NCBI RefSeq assembly: GCF_000620845.1
Contig: NZ_KK211189.1
Coordinates: forward strand, 256,501 to 320,500
Origin: Exiguobacterium marinum DSM 16307
GTDB taxonomy: Bacteria > Bacillota > Bacilli > Exiguobacteriales > Exiguobacteriaceae
DNA: 64,000 bases
Direction of reading: 5' to 3'
Part shown: positions 1 to 9,229 of the stretch, in pieces
Layout of the letters: each line of letters opens with the position of its first letter
Numbering within the stretch: position 1 is the stretch's first letter
The notes under the pieces: generated by a model
The model's input: the letters and a program-made list of their open reading frames with translations, nothing else
Databases searched by the model: none
What the model was told of the DNA's origin: nothing
Position numbers and translations under genes: made by a program

Positions 1-32
1 AACAAATTGCACTTCATCAAATCGAAGGACAG

Positions 33-61
33 AAAAAAAGTGGAGATGCTCTCATCTCCAC
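33..61 (-). terminator. Terminator of the flavodoxin gene
   Basis: A 9-bp perfect stem (GTGGAGATG/CATCTCCAC) with a 4-base loop is followed on the minus strand by seven T residues. It lies just downstream of the flavodoxin stop codon. Confidence 0.8.
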
Positions 62-94
62 GAAAAGTCCGATTGATGTGCAGGACATACTCGC

Positions 95-601
95 TTACGG
101 ATTCTCAGACCGGGTACGTTCGGACGTTTGAGCCGCCTCCACGAGCCGGTCCAATTTGTCGTCATCGAGTTCAAGCGAGCTTTCTTTCTGCTTTGCCATC
201 ATTCGGACGATTGCTTTGTCTAAAAAACCCATTCGTTCAAAGTCATAACCACTGCCAACGACCTCGACAAAATAGGCATGCTCGCGGAGTGATTCACGGT
301 ACGCCTCTTCTAACTCACGAATCCGCTCTGATTCTGTCGGTGTCCCGGCACACAAATATAAAGCGAGGGGATGCTCAAGCAAGTGTGCTTCGTGAAGCGC
401 CAACCATTCCTTCATTTCGTCCTGGATGGTTCCCATCCGAATCGAACTGCCGACGATGACGTGATCGATCGTCTCCCACATCACATTCGGCTCTTCTACG
501 ATATTTTGGACATGAACGTCACCCGACAGACGTTCAGCGAGTAGAGCCGCTACTTTTTCACTCGTCCCATACCTGGAAGAGTAAGCGATTAAAGTACCCA
601 T
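95..601 (-). CDS. Flavodoxin-domain protein (HemG/flavodoxin-like)
   Basis: A 168-residue soluble flavoprotein. The N-terminus GTLIAYSSRYGTSEKVA is the FMN phosphate-binding loop of flavodoxins. The segments VIVGSSIRMG and LYLCAGTP match the second and third flavin-contacting loops of the protoporphyrinogen-oxidase-like (HemG) flavodoxin family. That family reduces or oxidises small substrates with FMN; the substrate here cannot be told. The start at 601 is chosen because AGAGGG sits 7 bases upstream; the ATG six codons earlier has no such site. It is a single gene, transcribed away from its neighbour and closed by its own terminator. Confidence 0.8.
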   Translation of the reverse strand: MGTLIAYSSRYGTSEKVAALLAERLSGDVHVQNIVEEPNVMWETIDHVIVGSSIRMGTIQDEMKEWLALHEAHLLEHPLALYLCAGTPTESERIRELEEAYRESLREHAYFVEVVGSGYDFERMGFLDKAIVRMMAKQKESSLELDDDKLDRLVEAAQTSERTRSENP

Positions 602-674
602 GTCGTTCCCTCTTTTCATTTCAGACGTTACTTACACTATTCCCGAATCATGAAAAGAAGATACGTGACCATTC

Positions 675-698
675 AAAAAAGCTCGCCGAATGGCGAGC
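675..698 (-). terminator. Terminator of malL
   Basis: GCTCGCC/GGCGAGC stem with a short loop, followed on the minus strand by six T residues, a few bases after the glucosidase stop codon. Confidence 0.8.
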
Positions 699-704
699 TT
701 TTGG

Positions 705-2354
705 TCACAGTTTGTACACTTGCGCTTCGTACGGACGAAGCGTGAACGGTTCAATCGGTTCCATGTTGCCGATGACGCGTTCGTTTACGTCATATGGTAA
801 ATCACGTTGTTGTGTTTCGCCCGAGAAGTTACAAAGCACGAGCCACGTCTCGCCTTCGAACGAACGTGTGAATGCATAGACCGCTTCATCTTCCGGCAAC
901 AACAGCTCATACTTTCCATAGACAACGATTGGATTGGCTTTTCGGAGCGCAATCAATTGACGGTAGTAATGGAAGAGCGAATTCGGGTCTTTCCGTGCCG
1001 CTTCCGCATTGATGTCGACATAGTTCGGGTTGACCCCGATCCATGGCGTCCCAGTCGTGAAGCCGCCGTGCGCTTCGTCCGACCACTGAACTGGTGTGCG
1101 TGAATTGTCACGTCCCCGCTCATGAATTCCACGGAAGATCTCATCGTGTGTCAACAATCCTTTTGATGTGTAATCATGATAAGCATTCAACGTTTCAATA
1201 TCTCGGTATTGATCAATCGAATCAAAGGCGACGTTCGTCATGCCGAACTCTTCCCCTTGATAAATATATGGTGTTCCTTTTAATAGGTGAAGGAGTGTCG
1301 CGAGCATCTTCCCAGAACGGACACGGTATTCCGGTGAATCATTCCCAAAACGTGAGATAGCTCGAGGCTGGTCATGGTTACTCCAGTACAAGCTGTTCCA
1401 CCCTTCTTCTTCAAGTCCTTCTTGCCAACGTGAGAAGATCGTCTTCAGTTCGGTCAACTTCCAGTCCGTCGGATTCCACTTCCCGAAGCTCCCGTTCCCG
1501 ACGTCTACGTGCTCAAAGTGAAAGACCATGTTCAATTCGTTGCGGTCTTCCCCTGTATAAAGCTTCGCTTCTTCTACACTGACACCTGGCATCTCCCCGA
1601 CCGTGATCGTATCGTATTTCGATAAGACTTCTTGATTCATCTCCTGCATGAATTCATGGATGCGTGGTCCGTTAAAGAAGAATGGCGTACCGTCACCGTA
1701 TCCCGTTCCTTGTGTTTGACCGTCTGGGTAGCTTTGGTCTTTTGAGATCATGTTGATGACGTCCATTCGGAACCCATCGACCCCTTTATCGAGCCAATAC
1801 GTCATGAGGTCATACACTTCACGGCGAAGCGTCTCGCTTTCCCAGTTCAAATCCGGTTGCTTCTTACTGAAGAGGTGAAGGTAGTACTCATCGCTCGCCT
1901 CATCATACTGCCAAGCGCTACCGCCGAAGAAAGCTCCCCAGTTCGTCGGTGGTTGACCGTCCTTTCCTTTTTTCCAAATATAATAGTCACGATACGGACT
2001 ATCTTTTGAAGAACGTGACTCCATGAACCATTGGTGTTCGTCAGAAGAGTGGTTGACGACGAGGTCCATCATGATTTTAATACCATGCCGGTGCGCTTCC
2101 TCAAGCATCGCATCAAAGTCATCCATCGTACCAAACTCGTCCATGATGGAACGGTAATCACGAATATCGTATCCATTGTCATCGTTCGGTGAATCATATA
2201 CCGGCGAGAGCCAGATGACATCGATCCCGAGTTCTGCCAAGTAAGACATCTTCTCCGTGATTCCTTGAATATCACCAATTCCGTCCCCGTTCGAATCATT
2301 GAAGCTACGTGGATAAATTTGATATACGACCGCTTCTTTCCACCATTGTTTCAT
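705..2354 (-). CDS. malL: Oligo-1,6-glucosidase / alpha-glucosidase (GH13)
   Basis: A 549-residue cytoplasmic GH13 enzyme that hydrolyses isomaltose-type alpha-1,6 or maltose-type bonds. The (beta/alpha)8 barrel signatures are all present: DLVVNH near residue 97, GFRMDV with nucleophile D198, GEMPG with acid/base E254, and SNHDQPR with D328. No signal peptide is present, so the substrate must be imported. Length matches Bacillus MalL (about 560). It is divergent from an AraC-family regulator, which is the likely controller, and a cre-like site lies 30 bases upstream of the start. Exact substrate preference (isomaltose, sucrose or maltose) cannot be fixed from sequence. Confidence 0.9.
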   Translation of the reverse strand: MKQWWKEAVVYQIYPRSFNDSNGDGIGDIQGITEKMSYLAELGIDVIWLSPVYDSPNDDNGYDIRDYRSIMDEFGTMDDFDAMLEEAHRHGIKIMMDLVVNHSSDEHQWFMESRSSKDSPYRDYYIWKKGKDGQPPTNWGAFFGGSAWQYDEASDEYYLHLFSKKQPDLNWESETLRREVYDLMTYWLDKGVDGFRMDVINMISKDQSYPDGQTQGTGYGDGTPFFFNGPRIHEFMQEMNQEVLSKYDTITVGEMPGVSVEEAKLYTGEDRNELNMVFHFEHVDVGNGSFGKWNPTDWKLTELKTIFSRWQEGLEEEGWNSLYWSNHDQPRAISRFGNDSPEYRVRSGKMLATLLHLLKGTPYIYQGEEFGMTNVAFDSIDQYRDIETLNAYHDYTSKGLLTHDEIFRGIHERGRDNSRTPVQWSDEAHGGFTTGTPWIGVNPNYVDINAEAARKDPNSLFHYYRQLIALRKANPIVVYGKYELLLPEDEAVYAFTRSFEGETWLVLCNFSGETQQRDLPYDVNERVIGNMEPIEPFTLRPYEAQVYKL

Positions 2355-2383
2355 GTTACATCCTCCTTGAAGTTCATTTTCCG

Positions 2384-2397
2384 TTTCAACGCTTTCA
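2384..2397 (-). promoter_or_regulatory. cre-like site before malL
   Basis: On the minus strand the 14-mer TGAAAGCGTTGAAA matches the CcpA consensus TGWAANCGNTNWCA at all but one position. It sits 30-43 bases upstream of the malL start codon, where a bound CcpA would block transcription. Confidence 0.5.
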
Positions 2398-2478
2398 TCG
2401 TACTGCCTTCAAGGATTCATGACCATCCATGATATGATTAGGATATGCACAATTTTGCTATAAAAAGAGGAGACTATT

Positions 2479-3270
2479 ATGGAAATCGGCTTTTGTGGCT
2501 ATTCGTACCATACAACGACTTATACTTTTCCATTCGCAAACTTACTCGATACGTATCTGATTCGCTTACAGACAGAGGGGACGGCTCGGATTGTGGTCAA
2601 TGGGGAAACGATGATCACACGACCTGGTGACGTATTAATCGTCCGTCCGGGTGACTTCTATGAAATGCATGTCGATACACCCGCGAGCGGAGATTATCAT
2701 ATCTTTTGCACTGGACATTCGATGGATACATGGTGGCATGCGACTCCACGAAAACGACTGTATGCGATCACCATCGATTCCCGCCTACTTTCGCTATGGC
2801 AACACATTACAGAGGAAGTGCGTCGTCCACCATCTGAACAAAGTGCTGTACTAATTGAAACGCTCGTCCAAGCCCTTCTACTCATGCTCGATCGTTCGAT
2901 TCAAGATGTGCATTCCCATACGCGACCTCCAGTCGTCTCTCGTATGATGCGCTTTATCGAAGCGCACGTCACGAGTGAGTTCAAAGTATCAGACGTCGCC
3001 ACAGCGGTCGACCTCAGTGTTTCACGGACCGTTCACCTCTTTAAAGAAGGGACCGGGATGACCATCATCGAATATGCACAATCGATTCGGTTGCAGCTCG
3101 CCGAAGAGCAAATGCGCTATACAAAGCATTCGTTAGAAACGATTGCGGAACTATCTGGATTTCGAAGTTATCCATATTTCCACAGAATTTTCAAACGAAA
3201 ATTTGGCGTCGCACCAGGGGTTTATCGGACACTTCAACAAAAAAACGAAAAAAAAATAAAAAAAGAGTGA
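2479..3270 (+). CDS. AraC-family transcriptional regulator
   Basis: 263 residues. The N-terminal half (about 1-110) is a cupin-type AraC ligand domain with the GDVLIVRPGDFYEMH core. The C-terminal 100 residues hold two helix-turn-helix motifs, the second ending in SGFRSYPYFHRIFKRKFGVAPGVYR, of which the FxRxFKxxxGxxPxxYR core is the AraC signature. The start is set by AGAGGAG 7 bases upstream. It is transcribed divergently from the alpha-glucosidase and probably activates it in response to a sugar; the effector is unknown. The C-terminus is a lysine-rich tail encoded by A-rich DNA. Confidence 0.88.
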   Translation: MEIGFCGYSYHTTTYTFPFANLLDTYLIRLQTEGTARIVVNGETMITRPGDVLIVRPGDFYEMHVDTPASGDYHIFCTGHSMDTWWHATPRKRLYAITIDSRLLSLWQHITEEVRRPPSEQSAVLIETLVQALLLMLDRSIQDVHSHTRPPVVSRMMRFIEAHVTSEFKVSDVATAVDLSVSRTVHLFKEGTGMTIIEYAQSIRLQLAEEQMRYTKHSLETIAELSGFRSYPYFHRIFKRKFGVAPGVYRTLQQKNEKKIKKE

Positions 3271-3278
3271 TCCATTTT

Positions 3279-3308
3279 TTGAACCGCTCCGTTAGATGGG
3301 TGTAAATA
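3279..3308 (+). promoter_or_regulatory. Candidate promoter of the surface protein-sortase operon
   Basis: TTGAAC and TAAATA boxes lie 18 bases apart, about 36 bases before the start codon of the surface protein. Weak but reasonable sigma-A match. Confidence 0.4.
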
Positions 3309-3344
3309 ACGACAACACTCACTTACGAAAAGGAGCGATTACAC

Positions 3345-4685
3345 ATGAAGAAGAAGACGTTAAACAAAATCGTAGCCCCGGCGCTTGCCTTAGGACTACT
3401 CGTACCAGTGAACGCACAAGCAGCAGACCACATGCCAACAGCGAGCACACCAGCAGGTGACCTTCGCGCGACACTCGACCAACTCTTATCTGAGCACTAT
3501 GTATTAGCCGTCACATCGATGATGAAAGGTTATGACGAGGCAGCAGATGCTGCGGTCGCAGATCAAGCACTCGATCAAAACGCACTCGATATGACACCAG
3601 CCATTTCTTCTATCTATGGAGAAGAAGGTGGCATGAAGTTTGAAGAAATCTTCCGTGGTCACAACGACTACTCAGCCGACTTCGTCGAAGCTGCAAAATC
3701 AGAAAACAAAGAGTTACGCATGGAAGCTGAAGCTGAAGTTGATGAGTTCGTAGAAGAATTCTCAACATTCCTCGACGCAGCGACGGAAGGGAACTTACCG
3801 AAGGACGCAGCAGCTGATGCGCTTGAACTTCACGAAGACCAAGTCCTCTCTGTATTCGATAACTACGTCGAAGGAGATTACGAAGAAGCTTACATGACGT
3901 TCCGTGAAGGCTACAAGCACATGTTCAACATCAGTAAAGCCCTCTCAGGCGCAATCGTCACACAAATGCCTGACAAATTCACGACTGGAGCCGACACACC
4001 AGCTGTTGAACTCCGCTCAACATTGAACAGTCTCGCAGGTGAGCACTTCGCCCTCGCAGCAATCGGTATGCAAAAAGGCTACGATCAAGCAGAGGACTAT
4101 GACTACGTAACATGGGCAGAAGACCAAAACACACTCGACTTCAAAGCAGCCATCGCTTCTGTATATGGTGACGAAGGTGCTGCACAGTTCGAAAAAGTAT
4201 GGAACTCAGATCACATCACAGCACAAGGTGACATCGTCGCTGCTACACTTGAAGGTGACGAAGCGAAGATTGAAGATGCACGTATGAAACTCGACCAATT
4301 CGCTGTCGACTTCAGCACATTCCTCGATGCTGCAACAGAAGGTAACTTACCACAAGCTGCCGGTGAAGAAGCGATCAAACAGCACGAAGCGCTCGTACTC
4401 GACACGTTCGATCAATATGTCGCTGGCGATGCAGAAGCTGCTTGGATGTCATTCCGTGAAGGATATGCGTTCATGTTCGGTGTTGGTGAAACACTCGGTA
4501 ACGCGATCGTGACACAAATGCCTGACAAGTTCGAAGAAACAATGATGCCTGAAGAGATGCCTGAAACTGGTCTCGGTGGTGCACAAGAACAATCAATGAA
4601 CAGCCTCTACGCTGGATTAGCTGTACTTGGCGGAATCTTACTCGCCTTCGTAACGCTTCGCAAACGTAAAGTGTCTGAACAATAA
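3345..4685 (+). CDS. Cell-wall-anchored surface protein with duplicated helical domain
   Basis: 446 residues. A signal peptide (about 1-27, ending AQAAD) is followed by two tandem copies of one acidic, all-helical domain (about 39-212 and 222-396). Each runs from DLRxTL through AISSxYGxEG, EFSTFLDAATEGNLP and REGY to a closing GAIVTQMPDKF. The C-terminus is a sortase signal: MPETG at 405-409, a hydrophobic stretch, then RKRK. The sortase gene follows by 19 bases, so this is probably its dedicated substrate. I recall similar repeats in other Bacilli carrying the doubtful label 'copper amine oxidase'; no catalytic motif is visible. Function unknown. RBS is AAAGGAG. Confidence 0.75.
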   Translation: MKKKTLNKIVAPALALGLLVPVNAQAADHMPTASTPAGDLRATLDQLLSEHYVLAVTSMMKGYDEAADAAVADQALDQNALDMTPAISSIYGEEGGMKFEEIFRGHNDYSADFVEAAKSENKELRMEAEAEVDEFVEEFSTFLDAATEGNLPKDAAADALELHEDQVLSVFDNYVEGDYEEAYMTFREGYKHMFNISKALSGAIVTQMPDKFTTGADTPAVELRSTLNSLAGEHFALAAIGMQKGYDQAEDYDYVTWAEDQNTLDFKAAIASVYGDEGAAQFEKVWNSDHITAQGDIVAATLEGDEAKIEDARMKLDQFAVDFSTFLDAATEGNLPQAAGEEAIKQHEALVLDTFDQYVAGDAEAAWMSFREGYAFMFGVGETLGNAIVTQMPDKFEETMMPEEMPETGLGGAQEQSMNSLYAGLAVLGGILLAFVTLRKRKVSEQ

Positions 4686-4704
4686 TCAATAAGGAGGGAG
4701 TCCC

Positions 4705-5604
4705 ATGAACAAGCGCCTTTTGTTTCTGGCGCTCTCTCTCTTTTGTTTTAGCTTCTGGACGTGGACGAGCGCCCAAGAATCGTCGTCACCACCTGTAGAA
4801 GAAAAACAAATAGAGGAGAGCCCGGATTTAACGGCTGAATTCTCACTTCTACAGGAAGAGGTGAAAAAGCTACGTTTAGCCGAGGAAGAAGAAAACGCCA
4901 AGGCCGTCACCCCTGTTCAAATCCAGATCCCTAAAATCGATGTCGATACGGCAATTGAACAAGTCGGTGTCCTGAACAATGGACAGATGGGCGTACCAGA
5001 AGATGAGAACCAGGTCGGGTGGTTCGAACCCGGTGTCACACCAGGTAGCAAAGGAAATGCCGTGATTGCTGGTCATGTGGATAGCAAGACCGGCCCGGCT
5101 ATCTTTTATCAACTCGATCAACTCAAAGAAGGCGATGACGTTCTGATTCAAGATGAGGCGGGAAACATCTTACGATTCCGCGTCACGAAAACAGAACGCT
5201 ATGATACGAAAACCGCGCCAATTGAAGAGATTTTCGGTGCCACATCAAATCGGAACTTAAATTTGATCACCTGTTCGGGGACGTTCGGGGACGGAGGCTA
5301 TGATGAACGATTCGTCGTCTATACAGAGCTGGTGGATACCGAACTGAACGAAACTGTCGATCTCGAGACACCGACGGCAATCGAGCTGAAAGGTAACTTA
5401 TTGACATGGCACGCCGTTCGTCAAGAGAGCGTGATTGGATATCGGATCTATGAAGTCATCGACGGAAAAGCGACTCATATCGAAAGTATCCCATCCCATG
5501 CACGAAAAAGTATCGAGGTCACAAGTGAGAACAACGCATCCTACTACGTGACTGCGATTGACAAGCTTGGAAATGAGTCAAAACCGTCTCAGATGACAAA
5601 ATGA
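4705..5604 (+). CDS. Class F-type sortase with C-terminal fibronectin III-like domain
   Basis: 299 residues. An N-terminal hydrophobic signal/anchor (about 1-23) is followed by an acidic coiled linker. The sortase barrel starts at about residue 70 (VQIQIPKIDV). The catalytic triad is visible as H124 in IAGHVD, C190 in LITCSG and R202 in YDERFVVYTEL. This TLXTC-like arrangement and small size resemble class F (formerly unclassified) sortases. Residues about 220-299 (LTWHAV, GYRIYEV, YYVTAIDKLGNES) look like an FN3 module, an unusual addition. It sits outside the membrane and would transfer the upstream MPETG protein to peptidoglycan. RBS is AAGGAGGG. Confidence 0.85.
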   Translation: MNKRLLFLALSLFCFSFWTWTSAQESSSPPVEEKQIEESPDLTAEFSLLQEEVKKLRLAEEEENAKAVTPVQIQIPKIDVDTAIEQVGVLNNGQMGVPEDENQVGWFEPGVTPGSKGNAVIAGHVDSKTGPAIFYQLDQLKEGDDVLIQDEAGNILRFRVTKTERYDTKTAPIEEIFGATSNRNLNLITCSGTFGDGGYDERFVVYTELVDTELNETVDLETPTAIELKGNLLTWHAVRQESVIGYRIYEVIDGKATHIESIPSHARKSIEVTSENNASYYVTAIDKLGNESKPSQMTK

Positions 5605-5607
5605 CAA

Positions 5608-5647
5608 GAAGACCCCTTACTCACTTCAATGTGAATAAGGGGTCTTC
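5608..5647. terminator. Convergent hairpin between sortase and iron-uptake operons
   Basis: A 12-bp perfect stem (GAAGACCCCTTA / TAAGGGGTCTTC) with an inner TTCA/TGAA pairing lies between two convergent stop codons. T-tracts are weak on both sides, so efficiency is uncertain. Confidence 0.65.
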
Positions 5648-5651
5648 TCAA

Positions 5652-6359
5652 TTATACGAAGCAAGGAATTTGCGGGTTGAACGTCTTGTTGTTCTCCGTC
5701 ATGACCTGCTTTTTAATTTTGCCTTCTCCGAGGTAGACGATGCGGTCAGCAAGCGCTTCGGCATCTTCCTCATCATGTGTCACGAAAATCGTCGTCGTGC
5801 CCGTCTGCTTCAACAGGCGACGCAAATCGTCGCGAATCCGGTGCTGAAGTGACGTATCCAAGTTACTGAACGGTTCGTCTAGAATCAAGAGCGCTGGCTT
5901 CGGTGCGAGCGCACGTGCGAGCGCGACACGCTGCTGTTGCCCCCCACTGAGCTCATAAGGGTAGCGGTGGCGAAATTCCGTCAAGTTGACGAGTTCGAGC
6001 ATCTCTTCAACACGCGCATTCCGTTCCTTGCGGTTCAGTTTATGAAGACCGAACCGAATGTTCTTTTCAACGGTCATGTGCGGGAAGAGTGCGTAGTCTT
6101 GGAAGACCATCCCGACGCCACGATCTTCTGGCGGCATGAACTGACAATCGTCGCAACAGACACAGTCGTTCACGACGACGACGCCCTGGTTCGGCATCTC
6201 GAGTCCCGCGATCAAACGGAGAATCGTACTTTTCCCAGAACCGCTGTCCCCAAGAAGCGAGACGATTTCACCTTTTGTGATTGAAATCGAAAACCCTTTG
6301 ATGGTTTCTTCATTTGCACCTTTATAGCTAAAATGTAAATCGTTGATTTGAACGAACAT
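5652..6359 (-). CDS. Fe(III) ABC transporter ATP-binding protein
   Basis: 235 residues. Walker A GDSGSGKST at about residues 37-45, the ABC signature LSGGQQQR, Walker B ALLILDEPFSNLD and the switch histidine in FVTHDEEDA are all present. This order and short length fit the FbpC/FutC/AfuC ferric-iron importer class. Its start codon overlaps the permease stop codon by one base (TAATG), so translation is coupled. It energises import of ferric iron on the inner face of the membrane with the permease and binding protein upstream. Confidence 0.88.
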   Translation of the reverse strand: MFVQINDLHFSYKGANEETIKGFSISITKGEIVSLLGDSGSGKSTILRLIAGLEMPNQGVVVVNDCVCCDDCQFMPPEDRGVGMVFQDYALFPHMTVEKNIRFGLHKLNRKERNARVEEMLELVNLTEFRHRYPYELSGGQQQRVALARALAPKPALLILDEPFSNLDTSLQHRIRDDLRRLLKQTGTTTIFVTHDEEDAEALADRIVYLGEGKIKKQVMTENNKTFNPQIPCFV

Positions 6360-7996
6360 TAGTCGGCCTCCTTATCAAGCACCTTGTGGGAAACGAATAT
6401 CAACAGTCCACTCATGAGGACGATGACGATGGAAGCGAGTGCCGCTTCGTGAATCTTCTCATCACTCACGTATTTGAACGCCTGTGTCGCAAGCGTCGAA
6501 AAGTTAAATGGTTGTAAAAAGAGCGTCAGCGGCAACTCTTTCATAATATCAATAAAGACGAGGATGAACGCGCTCATGATGGCACCTTTGATCATCGGAA
6601 TATCGACGCGGAAGAACGTTTGGACGGTATTCCATCCCAACATGCGGGACGCTTCCGTGAACGACTTCCCGACCTTCTCGAATCCGCTCTCAATCGAGTT
6701 GTAACCGATCGCGAGGAAGCGGATGACGTAAGCAAAGATGAGCATGATGAGCGTCGTTCGGAATACGAACGTCTGACTCAAGTCGAGCGCACGTGCCAGA
6801 TTAAGCACTTTGTCATCGAGCCATAAGAAGAGCGTGATGACCGCGATGGCGATCGCTGCTCCCGGAATCGAATACCCGAGCGTCGTCACCTTTGAAATGA
6901 CGCGTGTCATGTTCGACGGGAATAGTCGCGTATAGTTCGCAATGATGAGTGCGAACAACAGGATAATCACGGTCGCGGTAAAGGCGACCCGTACCGTATT
7001 CCAAACGAGTTGCCAAAATTCTTCCGTAAAGACCGTATCGAACGTCAGGAACGTCCATGCCGTCAGCTGCGTGAACGGGATGACGAATGCAATCGCAAAG
7101 ACGATCGAGACATAAGCGAATACCGCATAGCGATGCCAGCCTTGAAGCGGTCTCGGTTTGAGCGGTTTCACTTTTGTCGAAGCGTAACTGAATTGTTTCC
7201 GTCCTCGTACGAGTCGCTCCATCGTCAAGATGGCGATGACGAGAATCATAAGGGTACCTGCTAGCTTCAATGCGGACGACGTGTCTTTCATCCCGAACCA
7301 TGTGCTAAAAATGGCCGTACTGAACGTCTGAATCCCAAAATATTTCACGACCCCATAGTCGTTCAGCACTTCCATCAAAACGAGACTGACACCACCGATG
7401 ATGGCGACGCGAGAAATCGGTATGACGACGGTGAAGAAAATATCCCACGACCCGCGACCGAGAATCCGCGCGTTCTCAATCATCGAGGACGACTGGTTAT
7501 GGAGGAACGCCCGCGTGATCGTATAGATGTATGGGTAGAGAAACAATGTGAAGATGAACACCGTCCCTTGAATCGACATGATATTGAAGTACGATTGATC
7601 GACGGTGATACCAAATTCATTTCGTAACGTCGTTTGAATCACTCCGGTGTAATTTAAAATGCCATGATACGTGTACGCCCCGATATAAGGCGGAATCGCG
7701 AGCGGCAAGATGAGTGCCCATTTAAAGAAACGACGGAACGGGAAATCATAGACGGTCACGAACCAAGCGAGGCTCGTCCCGATCACGGTCGTCAGTACAC
7801 CTGTGGCTAACATGATGAATAGCGTGTTTCGTACGTAACGGGGAAGCAAGTACTCTTGGATGTGCTGCCAATTGTCATTGACCGGCGCAAACAATTCGAC
7901 GAGCACGACAATTCCCGGTAGGACGATCAATAAAATCGCAAGAAAGCTGAGAATCGCCCATCCATTCAGTTGTCGTTTTACTGCGTGCCAGTTCAT
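6359..7996 (-). CDS. Fe(III) ABC transporter permease (FbpB-like, duplicated)
   Basis: 545 residues with about 12 transmembrane helices in two homologous halves, each carrying the binding-protein-dependent permease EAA-type loop (ENARILGRGSWDIFF near 175-190 and EASRMLGWNTVQTFF near 445-460). Fused double-domain permeases of this size are typical of ferric-iron importers such as FbpB/FutB. It forms the membrane channel of the system. It is 133 bases downstream of the binding-protein gene, from which it is separated by a hairpin that probably lowers its expression relative to the binding protein. Confidence 0.88.
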   Translation of the reverse strand: MNWHAVKRQLNGWAILSFLAILLIVLPGIVVLVELFAPVNDNWQHIQEYLLPRYVRNTLFIMLATGVLTTVIGTSLAWFVTVYDFPFRRFFKWALILPLAIPPYIGAYTYHGILNYTGVIQTTLRNEFGITVDQSYFNIMSIQGTVFIFTLFLYPYIYTITRAFLHNQSSSMIENARILGRGSWDIFFTVVIPISRVAIIGGVSLVLMEVLNDYGVVKYFGIQTFSTAIFSTWFGMKDTSSALKLAGTLMILVIAILTMERLVRGRKQFSYASTKVKPLKPRPLQGWHRYAVFAYVSIVFAIAFVIPFTQLTAWTFLTFDTVFTEEFWQLVWNTVRVAFTATVIILLFALIIANYTRLFPSNMTRVISKVTTLGYSIPGAAIAIAVITLFLWLDDKVLNLARALDLSQTFVFRTTLIMLIFAYVIRFLAIGYNSIESGFEKVGKSFTEASRMLGWNTVQTFFRVDIPMIKGAIMSAFILVFIDIMKELPLTLFLQPFNFSTLATQAFKYVSDEKIHEAALASIVIVLMSGLLIFVSHKVLDKEAD

Positions 7997-8089
7997 GTCG
8001 TACCGCTCCCGTTCTGTAAACTATCAATTCCTGTCCCATCATATCAGTTTCTATGCTTCCCGTGTAGCGCCTAGGGTGTGAGAAACGCA

Positions 8090-8121
8090 AAAATCTCCGG
8101 CCTGAACTCTCGTTCAAGCCG
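8090..8121 (-). terminator. Attenuating terminator after the iron-binding protein gene
   Basis: A 10-bp stem (one G-U) with a 4-base loop, then GAGATTTTTG on the minus strand. It lies between the binding-protein gene and the permease, so it would make the binding protein more abundant than the transporter. Confidence 0.7.
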
Positions 8122-8129
8122 AAGTCATC

Positions 8130-9191
8130 TTACTTCCAACCTACTTCGTTAAAGATGCGAATTGCTTCTTGTTGGTTTTCACCAAGTACTGAGAGGTTGA
8201 TGTCTTGTTCCTTGAACTCGCCCCATGATTGAAGAAGCTCGTTCGGCTCAACCGACTCGTTGACTGGGTATTCGTAGTTTACACTCGCAAACTTCTCTTG
8301 AGCTGACGGTTCTGACATGAACTCCATCAATTTTTGAGCGTTTTCTGTGTTCTTCGATGCTTTCGTCATCGCGATTCCAGAAATGTTCACGTGTGTGCCT
8401 GTTGTATCTTGGTTCGGGAAGAAGACACCGAGCTGTTCAGCGACTTTCTTCTCTTCTTCGTCTTCAGAGTTCAACATGAGTCCCATGTAATACGTATTCA
8501 TGATGGCGACGTCCCCTTCACCGGCGACAACGGCTTTCGCTTGGTCACGGTCATTCCCTTGTGGGTCACGTGCCATGTTGTTCACTAAGCCTTTCGCCCA
8601 CTCTTTCGCCTCATCGACACCGTTTACTTCGATGAATGACGCGAGGAGTGAGATGTTGTACATGTTTTCAGACGGACGGACGAGTACTTTGCCGTTCCAT
8701 TGTTCTTCCGTCAACGCTTCATACGTCGACAACTCTTCTGGCTTCACGCGATCTTTTGAATACACGATGACACGCGCACGTTTCGTCAAACCGAACCATT
8801 CGTTGTCCGTGTCACGATATTTCGCAGGGATGTTTGACTCAAGCTCATCGCTATCGACCGCTTGGAGGTGCCCCGCTTCTTTTGCCTGATACAAGTTCCC
8901 AGCATCTGCCGTAATGAAGAGGTCCGCCTCAGTACTCTCACCTTCAGTGTTCAAACGCTCGAGGAGTTCGTCACTCTTTCCTTCCACCACGTTGACTTTG
9001 ATGCCTGTTTCTTCTTCAAACTGCTTGTATAATTGTTGATCGACATCGTAGTGGCGACTCGAGTAAACATTGACGACGTTCGAATCGTCTGAGCCTTCAT
9101 TTGAAGTTGTCTCATCTGTGCTTGCACAAGCGGCAAGGAGTGATGTCGTTAACGCTGCTGAAATTCCTAAAGCTGCATATTTTTTGTTCAT
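8130..9191 (-). CDS. Fe(III)-binding lipoprotein of the ABC importer
   Basis: 353 residues. A lipoprotein signal with lipobox LLAAC at residues 18-22 is followed by a Thr/Ser/acidic linker. The mature protein begins NVVNVYSSRHYDVDQQLY, matching the FutA/FbpA ferric-binding family, in which N-terminal and later tyrosines (here NTYYMGLML) bind iron. It captures ferric iron outside the membrane and hands it to the permease. First gene of the operon, behind two overlapping Fur-type sites, so it should be induced by iron starvation. RBS and start are clear (GGGGGAATGAC upstream). Confidence 0.9.
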   Translation of the reverse strand: MNKKYAALGISAALTTSLLAACASTDETTSNEGSDDSNVVNVYSSRHYDVDQQLYKQFEEETGIKVNVVEGKSDELLERLNTEGESTEADLFITADAGNLYQAKEAGHLQAVDSDELESNIPAKYRDTDNEWFGLTKRARVIVYSKDRVKPEELSTYEALTEEQWNGKVLVRPSENMYNISLLASFIEVNGVDEAKEWAKGLVNNMARDPQGNDRDQAKAVVAGEGDVAIMNTYYMGLMLNSEDEEEKKVAEQLGVFFPNQDTTGTHVNISGIAMTKASKNTENAQKLMEFMSEPSAQEKFASVNYEYPVNESVEPNELLQSWGEFKEQDINLSVLGENQQEAIRIFNEVGWK

Positions 9192-9229
9192 CTGTCATTC
9201 CCCCACATTCGGTTATTTCTCTCTGGTAA

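Noticed and set aside
7-459. Plus-strand open frame at the left edge
   Set aside because: It runs antisense through the clear flavodoxin gene and its terminator and resembles no protein.
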